The notes: a model not told the origin generated them from the sequence alone. Positions 10,600-22,358 are shown, numbered from the stretch's first letter. The stretch is 64,000 nucleotides of DNA from Pogonophryne albipinna (GCA_028583405.1 CM053249.1:41135499-41199498); one strand, 5' to 3'. A program made the numbers and translations.

Positions 10600-12724
10600 G
10601 TCAGGACCGAGGGTCGGAGCAGCTCATTTGCTTTAGAGAATATTACACCCGGAAGTAAGTATTCTCTCTGCTTCGCTTGACAAACCCTGTGATAGTCCTC
10701 AAGCTCTGTGATTGGATGTTTGAGTGTGCTCCGAGGGTTACGCCGAGCGTCGAACAGCACTTTGAAATGGGATGGAACCACGGCAGACTGTCCAAAACTG
10801 GATTTGAACGGGTCCACCGCATCCCCCCATCCCCCACCCCCAGAACTACACATGCTGGCTATTCTGTTTCGCAACATGTTCTCTACTGGGAGTTGTAGTT
10901 TTAAAAGACGTTTTTTCGTATTTCCTATAATAAGAAGTTGCCAGTATTAAACTGTGTACATCCCTGGAGGTTTAGGGGATAGGAAACACTCAAATTTAAA
11001 ATATATAATTAATAAATGGGTGAAAATGGCTTGTGCCCATAATGGGCAGCATTAATATATGTACACACATGCCAGCTAAGGTCAGAAGAGCTTTATTTAA
11101 CAGCTGGTCTTATGTTTGTGACCCCTGTTGTTAATTGATTACATTACATGACATTAATTGATAAGCCTGAAACATGCACATGTCAAGGTTCAGAGGCACA
11201 TTTTGCAAATATGGCAGTAGCCATCGATCATCTTAAGATAAGATATACTTTATTGATCCCAAGTTGGAAACATTTGCATTACATCAGCATGTGTAACAGT
11301 TGTAAATATGCAGTGGTGTTTATTTGTAAATCATTTAGTATAATCACACAAATTCTGTGTTTTATATTTAATAATTCTGTGTTCTTTATTTATTGATTGT
11401 TCAATACCTGACAAGGCTGGAGATGAAATATCTACATACATCTTATAAGAGTATTATACATATGTATAATATCAGTTAAAATAAGTGCTTCAACATAGTT
11501 AACATTGCTGGAGGTATGCACAAATATTGATAGATATCTTGTAATGCACTATTGAGGAACCTGCGACCCAAGTTTTTCATTCAATGCATAACTACACCAT
11601 AGTTGTGTAGGCCGATATGATATGTCAATAAACCTTAGAACATCTTGAAATCTTGAAAGGGATGTGCAAAATAGTCAATATATACAGTCTTTAATTAACT
11701 ATTAGTAGAGAATAACGAGTAATGAATATACTTTATAGGGATCCTATTAATATCTAATAATAAAAATAATGAAATTCAATAACATGCTTTAACCACTAGG
11801 TGTCCCTTTATATCAGCTGTGCACCTTTATGGTGTAAATACAGACTATCTTCTAATTGGATCAAATATAAAAGTCAGCCGAATTAGTGTTGATACTGCAA
11901 GGAGACGTATTGTGTGAAAAGAAATGTAAGATGTTGTTTAATTGCTTATATATTTATGATCCACGTCACGTATTCAGTTTTGGCGGCAGTTCCTCATGTT
12001 TGTCGAGAAGTCTTCTCATCAGGGCTCTATAAATAGAGAACTACGGCAGATATGTAATATTTAATGCAGCCGAACCGTGTATTACAATGCCGTTATGTGA
12101 TGACTATCAAAGAGAAAAGCAAGCACACTCGGAATAAAGAATTATTTTATTTTTTTTAAATGTTTTCGGTCTGTTTCCGGTATTTGTTAATGACGATGTG
12201 ATGTGAGATGTGAGACTGGAATTGCACAGGGGAAAATAACGTATCTATGCCACAATTTTAGATGCGGATTTTGTTAAACTAATACGTTTGCGCTGTGGAC
12301 CAACACTATACATTGACGGGGAAGGGGGTAGCAATAAAGATAACACCATTAAACAGTTACACAACATAACATGAATAATGTCCCTAGCAACCACCTTGGT
12401 AACAATGAAAACGTTGTATGGACACAATTTCCTGAAGTAATCTTCGTAATAACTAGCAAACTAAAGATCATGTACATCCACTGCACACATAATCTGAAAT
12501 AACAACTCATATTTCTCGCATCAAAACGCATTTTAATGGCCAAACTAACTTTAAAATAGGCATTTTCCACCGAGAATAAAACGAAGTTCGGCCATGTTTT
12601 TTTTTTCTGCAGGGAGAAATTTGAAGATCACGTGACATAGACGCCAGCCATTGGAATGAATGGAATTGCAGTTGGAGGTCAACCAATCACAGAGCTTGAG
12701 AACTAATGTCAAACAGAGCACATG
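10600..12724 (+). repeat. repeat family X, copy X1, left part
   Basis: It is collinear over long blocks with X2 (about 49000-50640, minus) and X3 (about 61040-63404, plus). Shared blocks include the CAAGCTCTGTGATTGG motif, the GAACAGCACTTTGAAATGG region and the CAGGGCTCTATAAATAGAG region. The motif at 10701 recurs inverted at about 12686, so X1 has inverted subterminal sequence. An internal piece (about 11500-11730) is inverted relative to X2 and X3. A 7.3-kb element starts at 12725, and X1 resumes at 20056. No protein is encoded. Confidence 0.65.
11224..11290 (-). repeat. LINE 3'-tail-like segment inside X1
   Basis: AAGATAAGATATACTTTATTGATCCCAAG is the complement of a common fish LINE tail ending in GGGATCAATAAAGTATATC. 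The same segment is present in X2 (about 49900-49925), so it was in the X family before these copies spread. Confidence 0.55.
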
Positions 12725-12890
12725 AGCTGTGTCCCAATTCAGCGGCTGCATCCTCCGGAGGACCCAACCGACGTGGGTCCTCCGCGGAATGCGAAATGAG
12801 ACGGTCTACGGAGCATTTCCTGGTACGTCACCGGCAGTTATCCCTACCTTTTGCCGCCCCCGTCGCCTAGCAACCAGCTGCAGTCTTTTT

Positions 12891-13713
12891 TGCGTTAACG
12901 CAAAAAAAAACGCCACTAATTATTTTAACGCGATTAACGCATGTGTATTTTTTTCCTCGGCCGCCCCGTAGTTTCAGAGCGCATCGAGTTTAAAATACCA
13001 TCTACAAGCTGATGCTGACAGCCCCGCTCCTGCTGCCTGCTTGCGGCAGACCACACTTCCACGCTCACCGGCAGGCACCGACTGGCCATCGGGAGGACCG
13101 GGAGGGTGTGTGTATGTGTGGCCCGAGCGAGAGAGAGACCTTACGTGTATTGTTGTTGTTAGCATCTGGTGCTAGCTAGCTGCGCTAACGGATATAAGGA
13201 GCTGTTTTAATGAAAACAGAGGAGCGACATTTCGCCGACAACTGCGCCGAGCACTTGACTTTATGCAGGAAGCCAGACAGTGGGACATTGTACGAAAAGT
13301 CAGCACACTCAGCACGGATAGTGCGCGTAACATGATTGCAGCGTCCAGGCAGCTCCCGTTCGAGCATATGCCTTGAGTTGCACATAGCTCCAACACACAC
13401 AGACACACTTTGTATTGTATTATTGTATGAGAGGTTCCAGGTTGAATTGAGGCGAATATTTGTAATGTTCAGAGGTTGTTGTGTTTAATATTCATGAGAA
13501 TATTTGTCATTGTTCAAATGATAATAAACATTTGCATAAAGCATATTTGTCCACTCATATGTTTATAAGAGTATTAAAAACTTGAAAAATATTCCTCTAA
13601 GGTACATTTAGAACAGATAGAAAATGTGCGATTAATTTGTGATTAATCGCCATTAACTATGGACAATAATGCGATTAATCGCCATTAAATATTGTAATCG
13701 ACTGACAGCCCTA
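12891..13713 (+). mobile_element. hAT element remnant (AGGGCTGTCA-end family)
   Basis: The right end reads GACTGACAGCCCTA, preceded by AATCGCCATTAA and GCGATTAATCGC blocks. The left side has matching TTTTAACGCGATTAACGC but the terminal bases are missing. The intact relative at 26463-27495 has the same end type and an 8-bp duplication. A transposase fragment lies inside (13212-13396). Loss of the left end makes it a dead copy. Confidence 0.65.
13212..13396 (+). pseudogene. hAT transposase fragment (catalytic core region)
   Basis: The translation contains HFADNCAEHL, then after a frameshift near 13262 MQEARQWDI, STDSARNMIAASRQLPFEHM and VAHSSNT. Motifs of the type D-S-A-R-N-M followed by M-P-C-x-A-H are characteristic of the core of hAT transposases, where the aspartate is one of the catalytic acids. 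The cysteine codon of the C-x-x-H part is now a TGA stop (MP*VAH). Only about 60 residues remain. It lies within a remnant whose terminal sequence is also hAT-type, which supports the assignment. Confidence 0.65.
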
Positions 13714-13718
13714 ATTTA

Positions 13719-13766
13719 TACATATATATATATATATATATGTATCCTATATATATATATATATAA
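13719..13766. repeat. TA microsatellite
   Basis: Two runs of TA dinucleotides separated by TGTATCCTA. They form a near-perfect palindrome next to the dead hAT end. Confidence 0.85.
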
Positions 13767-14022
13767 ACATGTCTATAGATGCGTCATGAGGTGCCGGTAC
13801 GCAGTAAGAACTAACGGTACGCAGATGGGTAAAAATCAGAAGTCCCGGTACTGCGTACCGGTGAGTACCGGCCCAATTCAAGCACTGGTCACATCCCTAC
13901 AAAAATACAACAAAGAAAATAAGGCATTGACCCATATACTAGTTGTCTTATTAGAATGGAGTGTATGAAATGAGGGATGATTAATAAAATAAGAACGATA
14001 CAAACTGGATATTGTGCCTTAC

Positions 14023-14101
14023 CTCCAAGCGATGCTCGCGGTGAAGAGGGATTCATTCTCCCCACGCATTTTAATGAATTGAGCAGTCTGCTCCTTGCTC
14101 C
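14023..14101 (-). pseudogene. possible Myb/SANT-like transposon exon
   Basis: On the minus strand a 79-base open stretch lies between a TTTTGATAG acceptor and a GTAAGG donor. It translates as about 26 residues containing EQTAQFIKMRGENESLF. This resembles the first helices of the Myb/SANT-like domain encoded by several fish DNA transposons (a Q/K-T-xx-FI-x-MR-xx-NE-xLF pattern). Neighbouring exons were not found. Because it lies in element G it may be a remnant of the accessory protein of that element. The exon call rests on splice-site look-alikes and a short similarity recalled from family knowledge. Confidence 0.4.
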
Positions 14102-14543
14102 CTATCAAAACAAATTGTTGCAGTAAGATTTGTATAACAAAAGCAGTTAAATAAATAAATTTGCTTTATAATGAATCCCAACAATATGAAAAGCAAACAG
14201 GGTTTACAACATGTCGAAATATTTTCACTTCATATTATTTTATGTATGTAATATAAAGAAGACATCTCCAATCGCCCGTATCTTTACATAAAACAGTTCA
14301 ATCGGTTTACTGTTTCATGTCGTTTACTATTTGGGTGAGTTGAAAACCTATACTTACATTTAAAAACAAATCCTTCTTCAGGCTTCCGGTTTGGTGAGCG
14401 ACACGATGGCTGCTTAAAGATCGTGCTCCCGACATTCGGTGTTAAAAGCTACCAACGACAACCGGAATACATAAAACATTTATTTTACAGTATGGCTTAA
14501 GAGTGTTGGTCTTGATAATGTCTAAAAAAAGAGTAAAAAACTA

Positions 14544-14927
14544 ATGCAGACTGCGTTATTTGATGGAGACGGAGCTAGCCTAGCTTCCTCTGCTAGCAGC
14601 GTGGTGGGGGACGACGACACTCCAACGCACCTCGAGGAAGACCAAACTGGGAGAGCGGACATGAGTCTCATACTGAAAGAATTGAGAGAGTTCAGGAAAG
14701 ACAACGGTCAGCAGCTGAAAGAGATTTGTAAAGAAATAAACAAGACTAACACTAGAATTGCTGAGGCAGAAGAGCGGATTGAGGCGACTGAAACACGGCT
14801 ACAGGTGGCGGAGGAGGCGGTGACGGAGCTGCTACAACTACAGGTGCACCTGGATGCTAAGCTAACGGACATGGAGGGTCGGTCCAGACGGGAAAATATC
14901 CGAATCGAAATACCAGTCTACCTTTAA
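14544..14927 (+). pseudogene. L1-type ORF1 protein, N-terminal part
   Basis: The 127-residue reading frame has an acidic N-terminus (GDDDTPTHLEEDQTG), then a long heptad-like region from about residue 40 to 110 rich in E, L, K and I (ILKELREFRKDNGQQL through TETRLQVAEEAV). This is the coiled coil expected for ORF1p trimerisation. It ends in GRSRRENIRI, the usual start of the RNA-recognition-like domain. There the frame runs into the deletion junction and stops, so the nucleic-acid-binding half is absent. In L1 elements ORF1p binds the element RNA as a chaperone. This copy cannot encode a complete one. Confidence 0.75.
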
Positions 14928-17394
14928 CTGGGGTCTTAAGGAGAACATTAAACCCCCCTCCTGGAAAGAGGCAGTAATTTCACTTATTCCAAAAGAGGGA
15001 AAGGATAAAACTGAATGCAGTAATTTTAGACCAATTAGCGTGTTGAACCAGGATTATAAAATCTTTACCCATATACTAGCCAAACGAATAGAGGGATTAT
15101 TACCACAAATTATTAGCCTTGATCAGACGGAATTTGTACGAGAAAGACAAACCCAGGACAATATCAGAAGGACACTACATATAATTAACCATATAACTGA
15201 AAGTAATTTGGAAGCAGTATTAGTTGGGCTAGATGCAGAAAAAGCATTTGATTGTGTAAATTGGACTTTCCTGTTTAGAGTTTTAAATACATTTGGATTC
15301 CACAGTACCTTTATAAAAACGATACAGGCTCTGTATGATAGACCCGGGGCGAGAATCAAAATGAATGGAGACATTTCAAATTCATTTCCATTGGAGCGGG
15401 GAACGAGACAGGGCTGCCCAATTAGCCCTCTCTTGTTTGCGATCTTTATCGAACCTCTGAGCCAGTGGATTATTCAGAATAACAGTATCAAGGGAATAGT
15501 AATGAAGGGGGTGGAACAAAAGATCTCCTTATTTGCTGATGACATATTGGTATATCTATCCAGCCCAGAACAATCTCTGGTGCAGTTATTTTCAATTTTA
15601 GAACAATATGGATCCTTCTCTGGATATAAACTGAATGTTTTGAAGACACACATTTTGAGTTTTAAGTACTGCCCCTCAGTAAATATGAAGAAAAACTATA
15701 CATTGAGGTGGGATGCTGAATCCATGAAGTACTTGGGAGTAAATATTCCAATAGATTTGACAAAACTGTTTTCACTTAACTATCTACCTTTGAACCAAAA
15801 GATTAGGGAAGACATAAGGAGATGGGACCTTGTTCCTGTTCTCAGTTTTAGTTCACGCATTGAATCGGTCAAAATGGTTATTTTGCCGAGACTGCTGTAT
15901 CTCTTCCAGTCCCTTCCACTAGAACTATCTGACCAACAATTTCAGGAATGGGATAAACATATCTCAAGGTACATTTGGCAGGGACGAAGGCCAAGATTTA
16001 AATATCAGAGTTTACAATTCGCTAAAAACAAGGGTGGTGTCGCACTCCCATGTTTAAAGGATTACTATATTGCGGCTCAATTGAGACCATTAATATGCTG
16101 GTGCAATCCAAAGTACGTTGCTAGATGGAAGGAGATTGAGAGTGCTATATCAGAAGAATTTCCAATTCAAGCTGCAATTGGGGATAAGGTCTTGATGAAT
16201 AAACTAAACGAACTGAGAAACCCATGGATCTGTCTGTGGCTTAAGGTGTGGAACAGACTGGTAACTCAAAATCACTTGAGGGGGGCTGTAAAGGGTTTAA
16301 GATGGTGTGTGTATGATCTAGAATTTCTGCCTGGAAGATGGGACGCAAGATTTAAGTGTTGGTCTTCAAAAGGCCTGACAGCCTACTGCACATTTCTTCA
16401 CAAGGGGTCCATGAACAGCTTTCAGAATCTGAAGGTGCAGTTTGACTTGAAACGTGATGATTTTTACAGGTTCCTTCAAGTTCGTCATTACATCGATCAA
16501 ATACAGAGGGAGAGTACACAAGTGCACTGGGATAACACCTTGTTAAAAGTTTTTAAAGATGCCTATCTTGAGGGCTCAAACAAGAAAGTTGTCTCAAAAA
16601 TCTATAGGAGTTTACAACGAACAAAAGGTAACTCGCTGTATGTAAAACAAAAATGGGAAAGGGAAGGAAATTTAGTTCTGAAGGAAGAAGATTGGGAGAA
16701 CTTATGTGAGATACAATGGACAACGTCAAGTTCAACCTCATGGCGAGAGTTTTGTTGGAAAAACCTCATACGGTTTTTCATTACTCCAGCCCAGAAGAGA
16801 CATTACACTGATTCCTCTGCATGCTGGCGACAGTGTGGATGCCTTATGGCAAACCATTTTCATATATTCTGGTCTTCACATCATTGAACCCTTTCTGGCA
16901 GCAGGTTCATGGAGTTTTACAAAAAGTTTTTCAGGTAGACATTCCATTTAAATTTGAATCGTTATATTTGGGTGCTTTACCACCAGAAATGTTTTCCTCT
17001 GAAGATAGATATCTGTTTTGAGTCCTGAGTGCTGCTTGCAAGAAGGCCATCACCAGAATGTGGTTAACAGCAGGAGAAGCTACTTTGGATGAGTGGATTG
17101 ACATTGTGTATGATATTTTTAAGATTCAATTCAATTCAATTCAAAACCTTTATTTATCCAGGTAAAATCCCATTGAGATCAATGATCTCTTTTTCAAGGG
17201 AGACCTGCAGCAGTAGGTTCCACAAGAAGACATAAAAACATAAACAACAGAACAACAAAAGGACATCATACAGCAAAATGTAAGATGGAAAGGATAACCC
17301 TTGCTTTGAGACTGCAACAGGGAATCTTTTTGTCAAGATGGGAAAAATGGATAATATATGTTACACCAATACGACCATCATTTGTCTAGAAGGG
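14924..17394 (+). pseudogene. L1-type ORF2 reverse transcriptase (endonuclease missing)
   Basis: It is open from the deletion junction to 16887, about 650 codons. Reverse transcriptase motifs appear in order: FRPISVLNQDYKIF, LDAEKAFDCVNW (first catalytic aspartate), RGTRQGCPISPLLF and FADDILVYL (15532 onward). The C-terminal CWRQCGCLMANHFHIFW is the Cys/His motif of L1 ORF2p. A frameshift near 16880 moves the tail (FWQQVHGVLQKVFQ, LYLGALPPEMF) to another frame. A TGA replaces an expected arginine codon at 17019-17021, and a 155-bp insertion at 17126 splits the last segment. The protein would copy element RNA at a nicked target, but without its endonuclease this copy cannot function. Confidence 0.85.
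17126..17280 (-). mobile_element. 5'-truncated LINE 3' end (AATTG tail)
   Basis: On the minus strand it reads through GTCTCCCTTGAAAAAGAG and CCTGGATAAATAAAGG to a repeated TTGAA tail, a 3' end common to CR1/L2-type fish LINEs. A 6-bp duplication TAAGAT (17120-17125 and 17281-17286) flanks it. Removing it restores the L1 reading frame DIFKMERITLALRLQQ, so the boundary is exact. It contains no coding sequence. Confidence 0.8.
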
Positions 17395-17721
17395 ACTTTT
17401 ATATATTTTTGTTTTTAGTATTTTTTATTTCTATGCCCCCCTTGTTTGAATAAGTTGCAGGTACACCCCATAACCCTGTTCGTGTTTATGTTCTTTCTAT
17501 ATGTTATAGCATGTTTGACGGTCAGTGAGGCCTGCATCTGTATTATCCCCAAATATGCACGTTTGATTTGTGATTTTACTGTTAACTACAGAAGGCTTAC
17601 AGAGAATATTGTATTATCTATGACTGTAAACATGTGAAAAGCTGAATAAAAAGAGAATAAAAAATAAAATAAAAAAAGTCCTTCTCCCGCCGAAGCTTCA
17701 GCCGTTGCCGGGACGTTAGTA

Positions 17722-19162
17722 TGGGCTCAGAACAGTCTCATAATACACACATGCACACAGAAGGATTCACACTTATATTTCCTGATCCACACTTGTGTTT
17801 TTCAATGCACACACAAATGTGTTCCGTTTCATATACATGGAAATAAAATCAAATTACAGAAAAAAGTTTTACATATGTATTTTTGATCCTCACATATTTG
17901 TTTTCCATTTAAAACCTCTGCACCTGCAAACACAAACCGCTTTCTGTGCATGGATCGCTGTGCATTCGTGTGTGGGTTTTTTGAGACTCCCCTGACGCTC
18001 ACCCGATACGTACTTGTAATTTTTTCTATCTATAGCCAATCAAATGTCTCCTTCATTCTAAGCCAATCACATGAGCGTGCCCCCACGAGGGTATGATTTC
18101 TTGCGTTCATGACGTAGCGCTTCATATACGCATTTTGCGCTGTCCGGTCAGCTCGCTAAACAGAGGGCGGAGCTTCAGGTGATTATGCAGAGCTGCGTGT
18201 CTCCATCAGACTCAGCAGCTGATCTGATCTCTCTCTCGCGTCCGGTTACACTTCACTCGCGTTTATGTCCATATCGATCAGATCCAGCTCTCCTGATCGG
18301 CCTTTATAGAGAGCACCGATCAAACTATTAAGAGTGAATATCAGCCGATAATGACCGGCGGGGCTTCACCCGTTGACAGTTCACTGTCTAGCACTGGCTT
18401 CGTAGTGCACTGATCGATTAGGATAAGCTAACCTGTAGCTGCTCCCTCCACACTCACAACAACTTCATACATACATAAATAAAGCAGCTGTATTCGCCAC
18501 ACAGGAAACACACATTTAAAACGGTTTTGCCTGCCGTTTTTGTGTACACACAAGCATTCATCAATGTTTCGGAAAGTGGCGCTGTACCTTAATAATAGAA
18601 AGGCTTGTATTTGCGTGCATTTCCTGTTCGGAAAGTGGCGCTGTACGGAGAGTGGAGGTGTCCAGACATTAGCGCCTGCAGGCAGGCTCCATGGACCTGT
18701 CAGCTCCGGACTGCGCAAAATGCGTACATGAAGGGCTACGTCATGAACGCAAGAAATCTACCCTTGTGGGGGCGCACTCATGTGATTGGCTTAGAATTGA
18801 GGAGACATCTGATTGGCTATAGATAGAAAAAATTACAAGTACGAATCGGCTGACCGTCAGGGGAGTCTCAAAAAACCCACACACGAATGCACAGCGATCC
18901 GTGCACAGAAAGCGGTTTGTGTTTGCAGGTTCAGAGATTTTAAACGGAAAACAAATATGTGTGGATCAAAAATACACATGTAAGACTTTTTTCTGTATTT
19001 GGATTTTATTTACATGTATATGAAACGGAACACATTTGTGTGTGCATTGAAAAACACAAGTGTGGATCCGGAAATACAAGTGTGAATCCTTTTGCGGATC
19101 ATGAAATACAAGTGTGAATACTTCTGTGTGCATGTGTGTATTATGAGACTGTTCTGAGCCCA
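17722..19162. mobile_element. foldback element with arms of about 430 bp and TA flanks
   Basis: TGGGCTCAGAACAGTCTCAT at 17722 is mirrored at 19143-19162, and TA flanks both ends. Inverted similarity continues for about 430 bases on each side (to about 18142 and from about 18712). It is rich in CACACTTGTG-like motifs and includes GTCAGGGGAGTCTCAAAAAA. The right arm has about 25 extra bases. The centre (18143-18711) repeats GGAAAGTGGCGCTGTAC twice (near 18571 and 18630). No transposase is visible. A TA duplication suggests Tc1/mariner-type mobilisation, by inference. Confidence 0.75.
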
Positions 19163-19222
19163 TACATTAGAAGCCATTTTCTTTAAAAAAAAAACTCATT
19201 CGTCACCGTCGCCCATTGCACC

Positions 19223-19852
19223 CAGTGGCGGCGCCAGAGATTTTCTCTAGGGGGTGCTGTGGGGTAGCTTGACGTTTCATAGAGGGTGCTCAAACATTAA
19301 GGGTTTCCCATTAATGCACCAGCGCTACAGTTGAATTTTCTACTGCAACACACCCCACACGCACACACAGTGTACCCGCGACTGTAACAATGAAGGCTCG
19401 ATAATCAGCTCACGGCATATAGGTGTAAGCAGGGGTAAAGTGCTATTTTTTACAAGTGGGGGGTGGACCTCACCTCCTCTAGGAGGGTCCTCACCTCCTC
19501 TAGTGGGGTCTAAAAAAGGATCATTTTTTTACTTTACTGTTAGCAAATAATTTGGCCCTCTAGCTAACAGGAAGTCACTCAAGTGTCACAAAGTAATTTA
19601 GCCTATGGGTAGGTCAAAAAATCGAATGGGTGCTGGCCATTGGCCTAATCATATCACCTGTGTTGGCTTTATGTTTTTGGTCAAAAATGTGTTTGTTTCA
19701 CATTTGCATTGATGTAATCAATAATTTTTCTAATTTAATAAAAATAATAATAATTTTCGGAAAAAAACAAAAACACATATTTCTTGGGGGTGCTTAGGGG
19801 GTGCTTTGGCAATCCTGGGGGGTGCTTCAGCTCCCCCCTGGCGCCGCCTCTG
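19223..19852. mobile_element. hAT MITE, 630 bp
   Basis: The ends are CAGTGGCGGCGCCAGAG and its complement CTGGCGCCGCCTCTG. The flanking 8-mers ATTGCACC and ATTGCATC differ by one base, the target-duplication length of hAT elements. The subterminal GGGGGTGCTT repeats are typical. It has no coding capacity. Confidence 0.8.
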
Positions 19853-20055
19853 ATTGCATCCTGGGATATGGTACACCGCGGAGTGTACATCAGATGTATC
19901 ATCAAAATCTGGGAATAGAAGGCTGCATTTGTGGGCTGCATTCGGAGGAATCTTGTCTTTTTTTGAATTGGGACAGCCTTCGTTTGGCAGAAGTGACGTA
20001 TGCGGTCTTCGAATGCATCCTCAGGAGGATGCGGCCGCTGAATTGGGACACAGCT

Positions 20056-20330
20056 ATGGTGTAGTCCTAAACGATAGCTGGGGATTCTGGGTAGTGTAGT
20101 GTCTTCTGCCATCCTTTACTCCGAAAAAATATTTGTTTCTCCGAATCGAAGGGGAAAAATACAAAAGCATTGCACACAATTTAAACCAATCAATGTTGTG
20201 TAATTAACAAGGATAATCTGGTGTTTTTTAGTCGATGAGTAGTGCAGATATCACTGTAAAATCAATCGACAGTAAGGCGAATACTTACTTCCGGGTTTAC
20301 AATTCTCCGTTATCCAATGGGAATGGACGC
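20056..20330 (+). repeat. repeat family X, copy X1, right end
   Basis: TAGTCCTAAACGATAGCTGG and the following ATTCTGGGTAGTGTAGTGTC are the complement of X3 near 61433-61486. TACTTACTTCCGGGTTTACA near 20283 mirrors the CCCGGAAGTAAGTATTC block at the left of X1 (about 10648). It therefore continues X1 beyond the inserted element G and supplies the second inverted end. Confidence 0.55.
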
Positions 20331-20423
20331 TCACATTGCCTTTAAGGGCAGCTGACACAAACGAATGCCGTGCTTCCATGAGCGTGAAATCCCTGCAACT
20401 GCACGCCACGGGACCTTGACCAA

Positions 20424-20466
20424 GCGGGCGATTATGGAGTGAGAGCGGGCGATTATGGAGTGAGAG
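20424..20466. repeat. 21-bp tandem duplication
   Basis: GCGGGCGATTATGGAGTGAGA occurs twice in tandem, starting at 20424 and 20445. No function is evident. Confidence 0.8.
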
Positions 20467-21220
20467 TGTGTTGGGATAGTGAAACGCATATGGACAAAAC
20501 AGGAGAGGAGAAGAAAACATGGGGTGACCAGGTGGAGGTTGCTGAGATGGAGGAAGAGGAGGTGGCAACAGAAATGATAAATTTCAACAACAAAAAAAGT
20601 GAGTGAGAGAAAGGAAGGAAGAGAGCAAGAACAGGCGGATGAGAGTTGGGATGATTGTGTGTCTGACAGCAGCGATGTGCCAGGTTTTTTGAGCAGTAGT
20701 CAACAAAAAAAAATGTCCTCAGTGAAATGATAAAAAATTACCTGGTGCAGACAAAAATCCAACATAACGTTATAATAGAAGAATATTTCCCAGATTTGGC
20801 AATTTGTTGTGCCTCAGCAAGACTCCACATGAACCGGAAAGAGCAGTCTGTCTTGGATGAGCTGGAAGTTTATAGACTAAAACAAATTGTGAATAAAGTA
20901 AGGAAGCAAAAAGTGATTTTAAAAACCTCAATGTGTGTGTTTAATTTATTTGTTTTTATATTTGCTTTTAATATCTCACTCGCAATGGATACTTTTAGAG
21001 TAGGAAGTTTAAATGTAAATGGAGCCAGAGAGGAAAGAAAGAGGGCATTCATATTTCAGACTGCAAAAATAAAACATGTCGATGTCCTCTTTTTACAAGA
21101 GACGCACAGCGACGTTTTTAATGAGACGGACTGGAAGAAAGAGTGGGAGGGGGAAGTCGTTTTAAGCCACAACACCTCTCTCAGTGGGGGGGTGGGCTTC
21201 CTCCTCTCCAAGTCTTTTAA

Positions 21221-22358
21221 CCTGTTCTCCACCGCCCCCCCCCCGATACCGGGGAAAAAGGCGTCATCTGCAGGAAACAGCGTCTGAGGGCATCTTAATA
21301 TTCAATAAACTATGAATGTTTTATATCCATGTAACGGGAAGAAACTCAGCTAACTGATCTTTTTTTTTTTTTTTTTTAAACCCACAAAACTGAGCCTATG
21401 AATTAGCCACGAGCGGAAAAATGCTAACGCATTACTACACATAAACTCACTCATAACACCCTTATTACTTATCGTAGCTGCACGTCCAACACATCGATTC
21501 ACATCGTGAGATGACACAGAATCGATAGGTACATACATTATCACTCGAAGATATTAACAAGAACAGACATCAAAACATGTGGCGCTAGGTAGCTAAAAAC
21601 GGCAAAATGGCTTACCTTTGTCGTTGTCTGGTCAAAAGTGGTCTTCAATGGCATCGTCTTCAACGATAAAAACGCTGCTGAAGGTTAATCCATAGGTTAA
21701 TCCAATGTGTCTGTGTCCCTTTGAAATGATTTCTGATAATCCATAAGCAATAAACCTGCTTTTCCGTTTCCAGATGTCAGAGCGAGAGATAGGTTCGCTC
21801 TCATGCAAAACTGTGTGCGCATAGCTCTCATTTCTCAATGGTAAGGTGTGTGTGTATGTGGAAATCCCCCTTCGATTCTATTGGCTCTAACGGTCAAAAA
21901 GATATGTCAATCACCAAAATCGACCAATTGGTTCCAGAGAAACGGTAAAAACAGCCATTTCCACCCAAATCACCTCAAAGGTGGAGTTCTTTTTGCTAAA
22001 TCTCTCTAAAAAGGTCAGATGTCACTTGTTTTGCATCAATCTTGATACAGGGTACTTATTATATGTTGTACTTTGGATTCCTACAGCTTTTAGTCTACCT
22101 TACCATCATCCAAGGGTAGTTTTCACTATAAGTAAAACATAATTTACAGTTTTTTACTATGTTCAATCTGAATTTTCTTTAAAATAAAAAAACATCTATA
22201 TTGATTCTGACTTTTCTACATCCAACTCACAGGTTTATCATTACTTTGAGAAAAAAGATTATTAATGTTCCCCTTTTAGAAGGGAAGATATGGTCATTAG
22301 TTCTGGAGATGTCATTTTCTAGCCTGAGACCTGAAAAACAGGCTCAGTGCTTAACAGG
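21221..22358 (+). mobile_element. TTAA-flanked piggyBac-like nonautonomous element, copy D (complete)
   Basis: Perfect TTAA duplications at 21217-21220 and 22359-22362 flank a 1138-bp element that begins CCTGTTCTCC and ends GCTTAACAGG. It lies in the endonuclease part of the Tx1-type LINE. It is the cleanest reference for the family, since it has no nested insertion. Its GAAGGGAAGATATGGTCATT block is the empty site for foldback F1 in copy C. It has no transposase. Confidence 0.85.

Larger units (their letters stand above)
14378..17678 (+). mobile_element. L1-type LINE, internally deleted
   Basis: It is flanked by a 7-bp duplication TCCTTCT (14371-14377 and 17679-17685) and ends in an A-rich tail of AATAAAA units, as target-primed insertion produces. 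A 5' untranslated region runs to about 14543. The 5' part of ORF1 follows, then a deletion joins directly to the reverse transcriptase part of ORF2, so the ORF1 C-terminus and the whole endonuclease are missing. A small LINE-tail insertion sits at 17126-17280. It lies inside element G. Confidence 0.85.
12725..20055. mobile_element. 7.3-kb element G with 22-bp TIRs and ATG target duplication
   Basis: The left end AGCTGTGTCCCAATTCAGCG at 12725 is mirrored perfectly over 22 bp at 20034-20055. The flanks are ATG on both sides (12722-12724 and 20056-20058). It splits repeat X1, whose sequence resumes at 20056. The interior holds a hAT remnant (12891-13713), a Myb/SANT-like exon on the minus strand (14023-14101), an L1-type LINE (14378-17678), a foldback (17722-19162) and a hAT MITE (19223-19852). 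Without these it is about 1-1.5 kb. A 3-bp duplication with a SANT-like exon suggests a PIF/Harbinger-like or related element, by inference. Confidence 0.7.
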
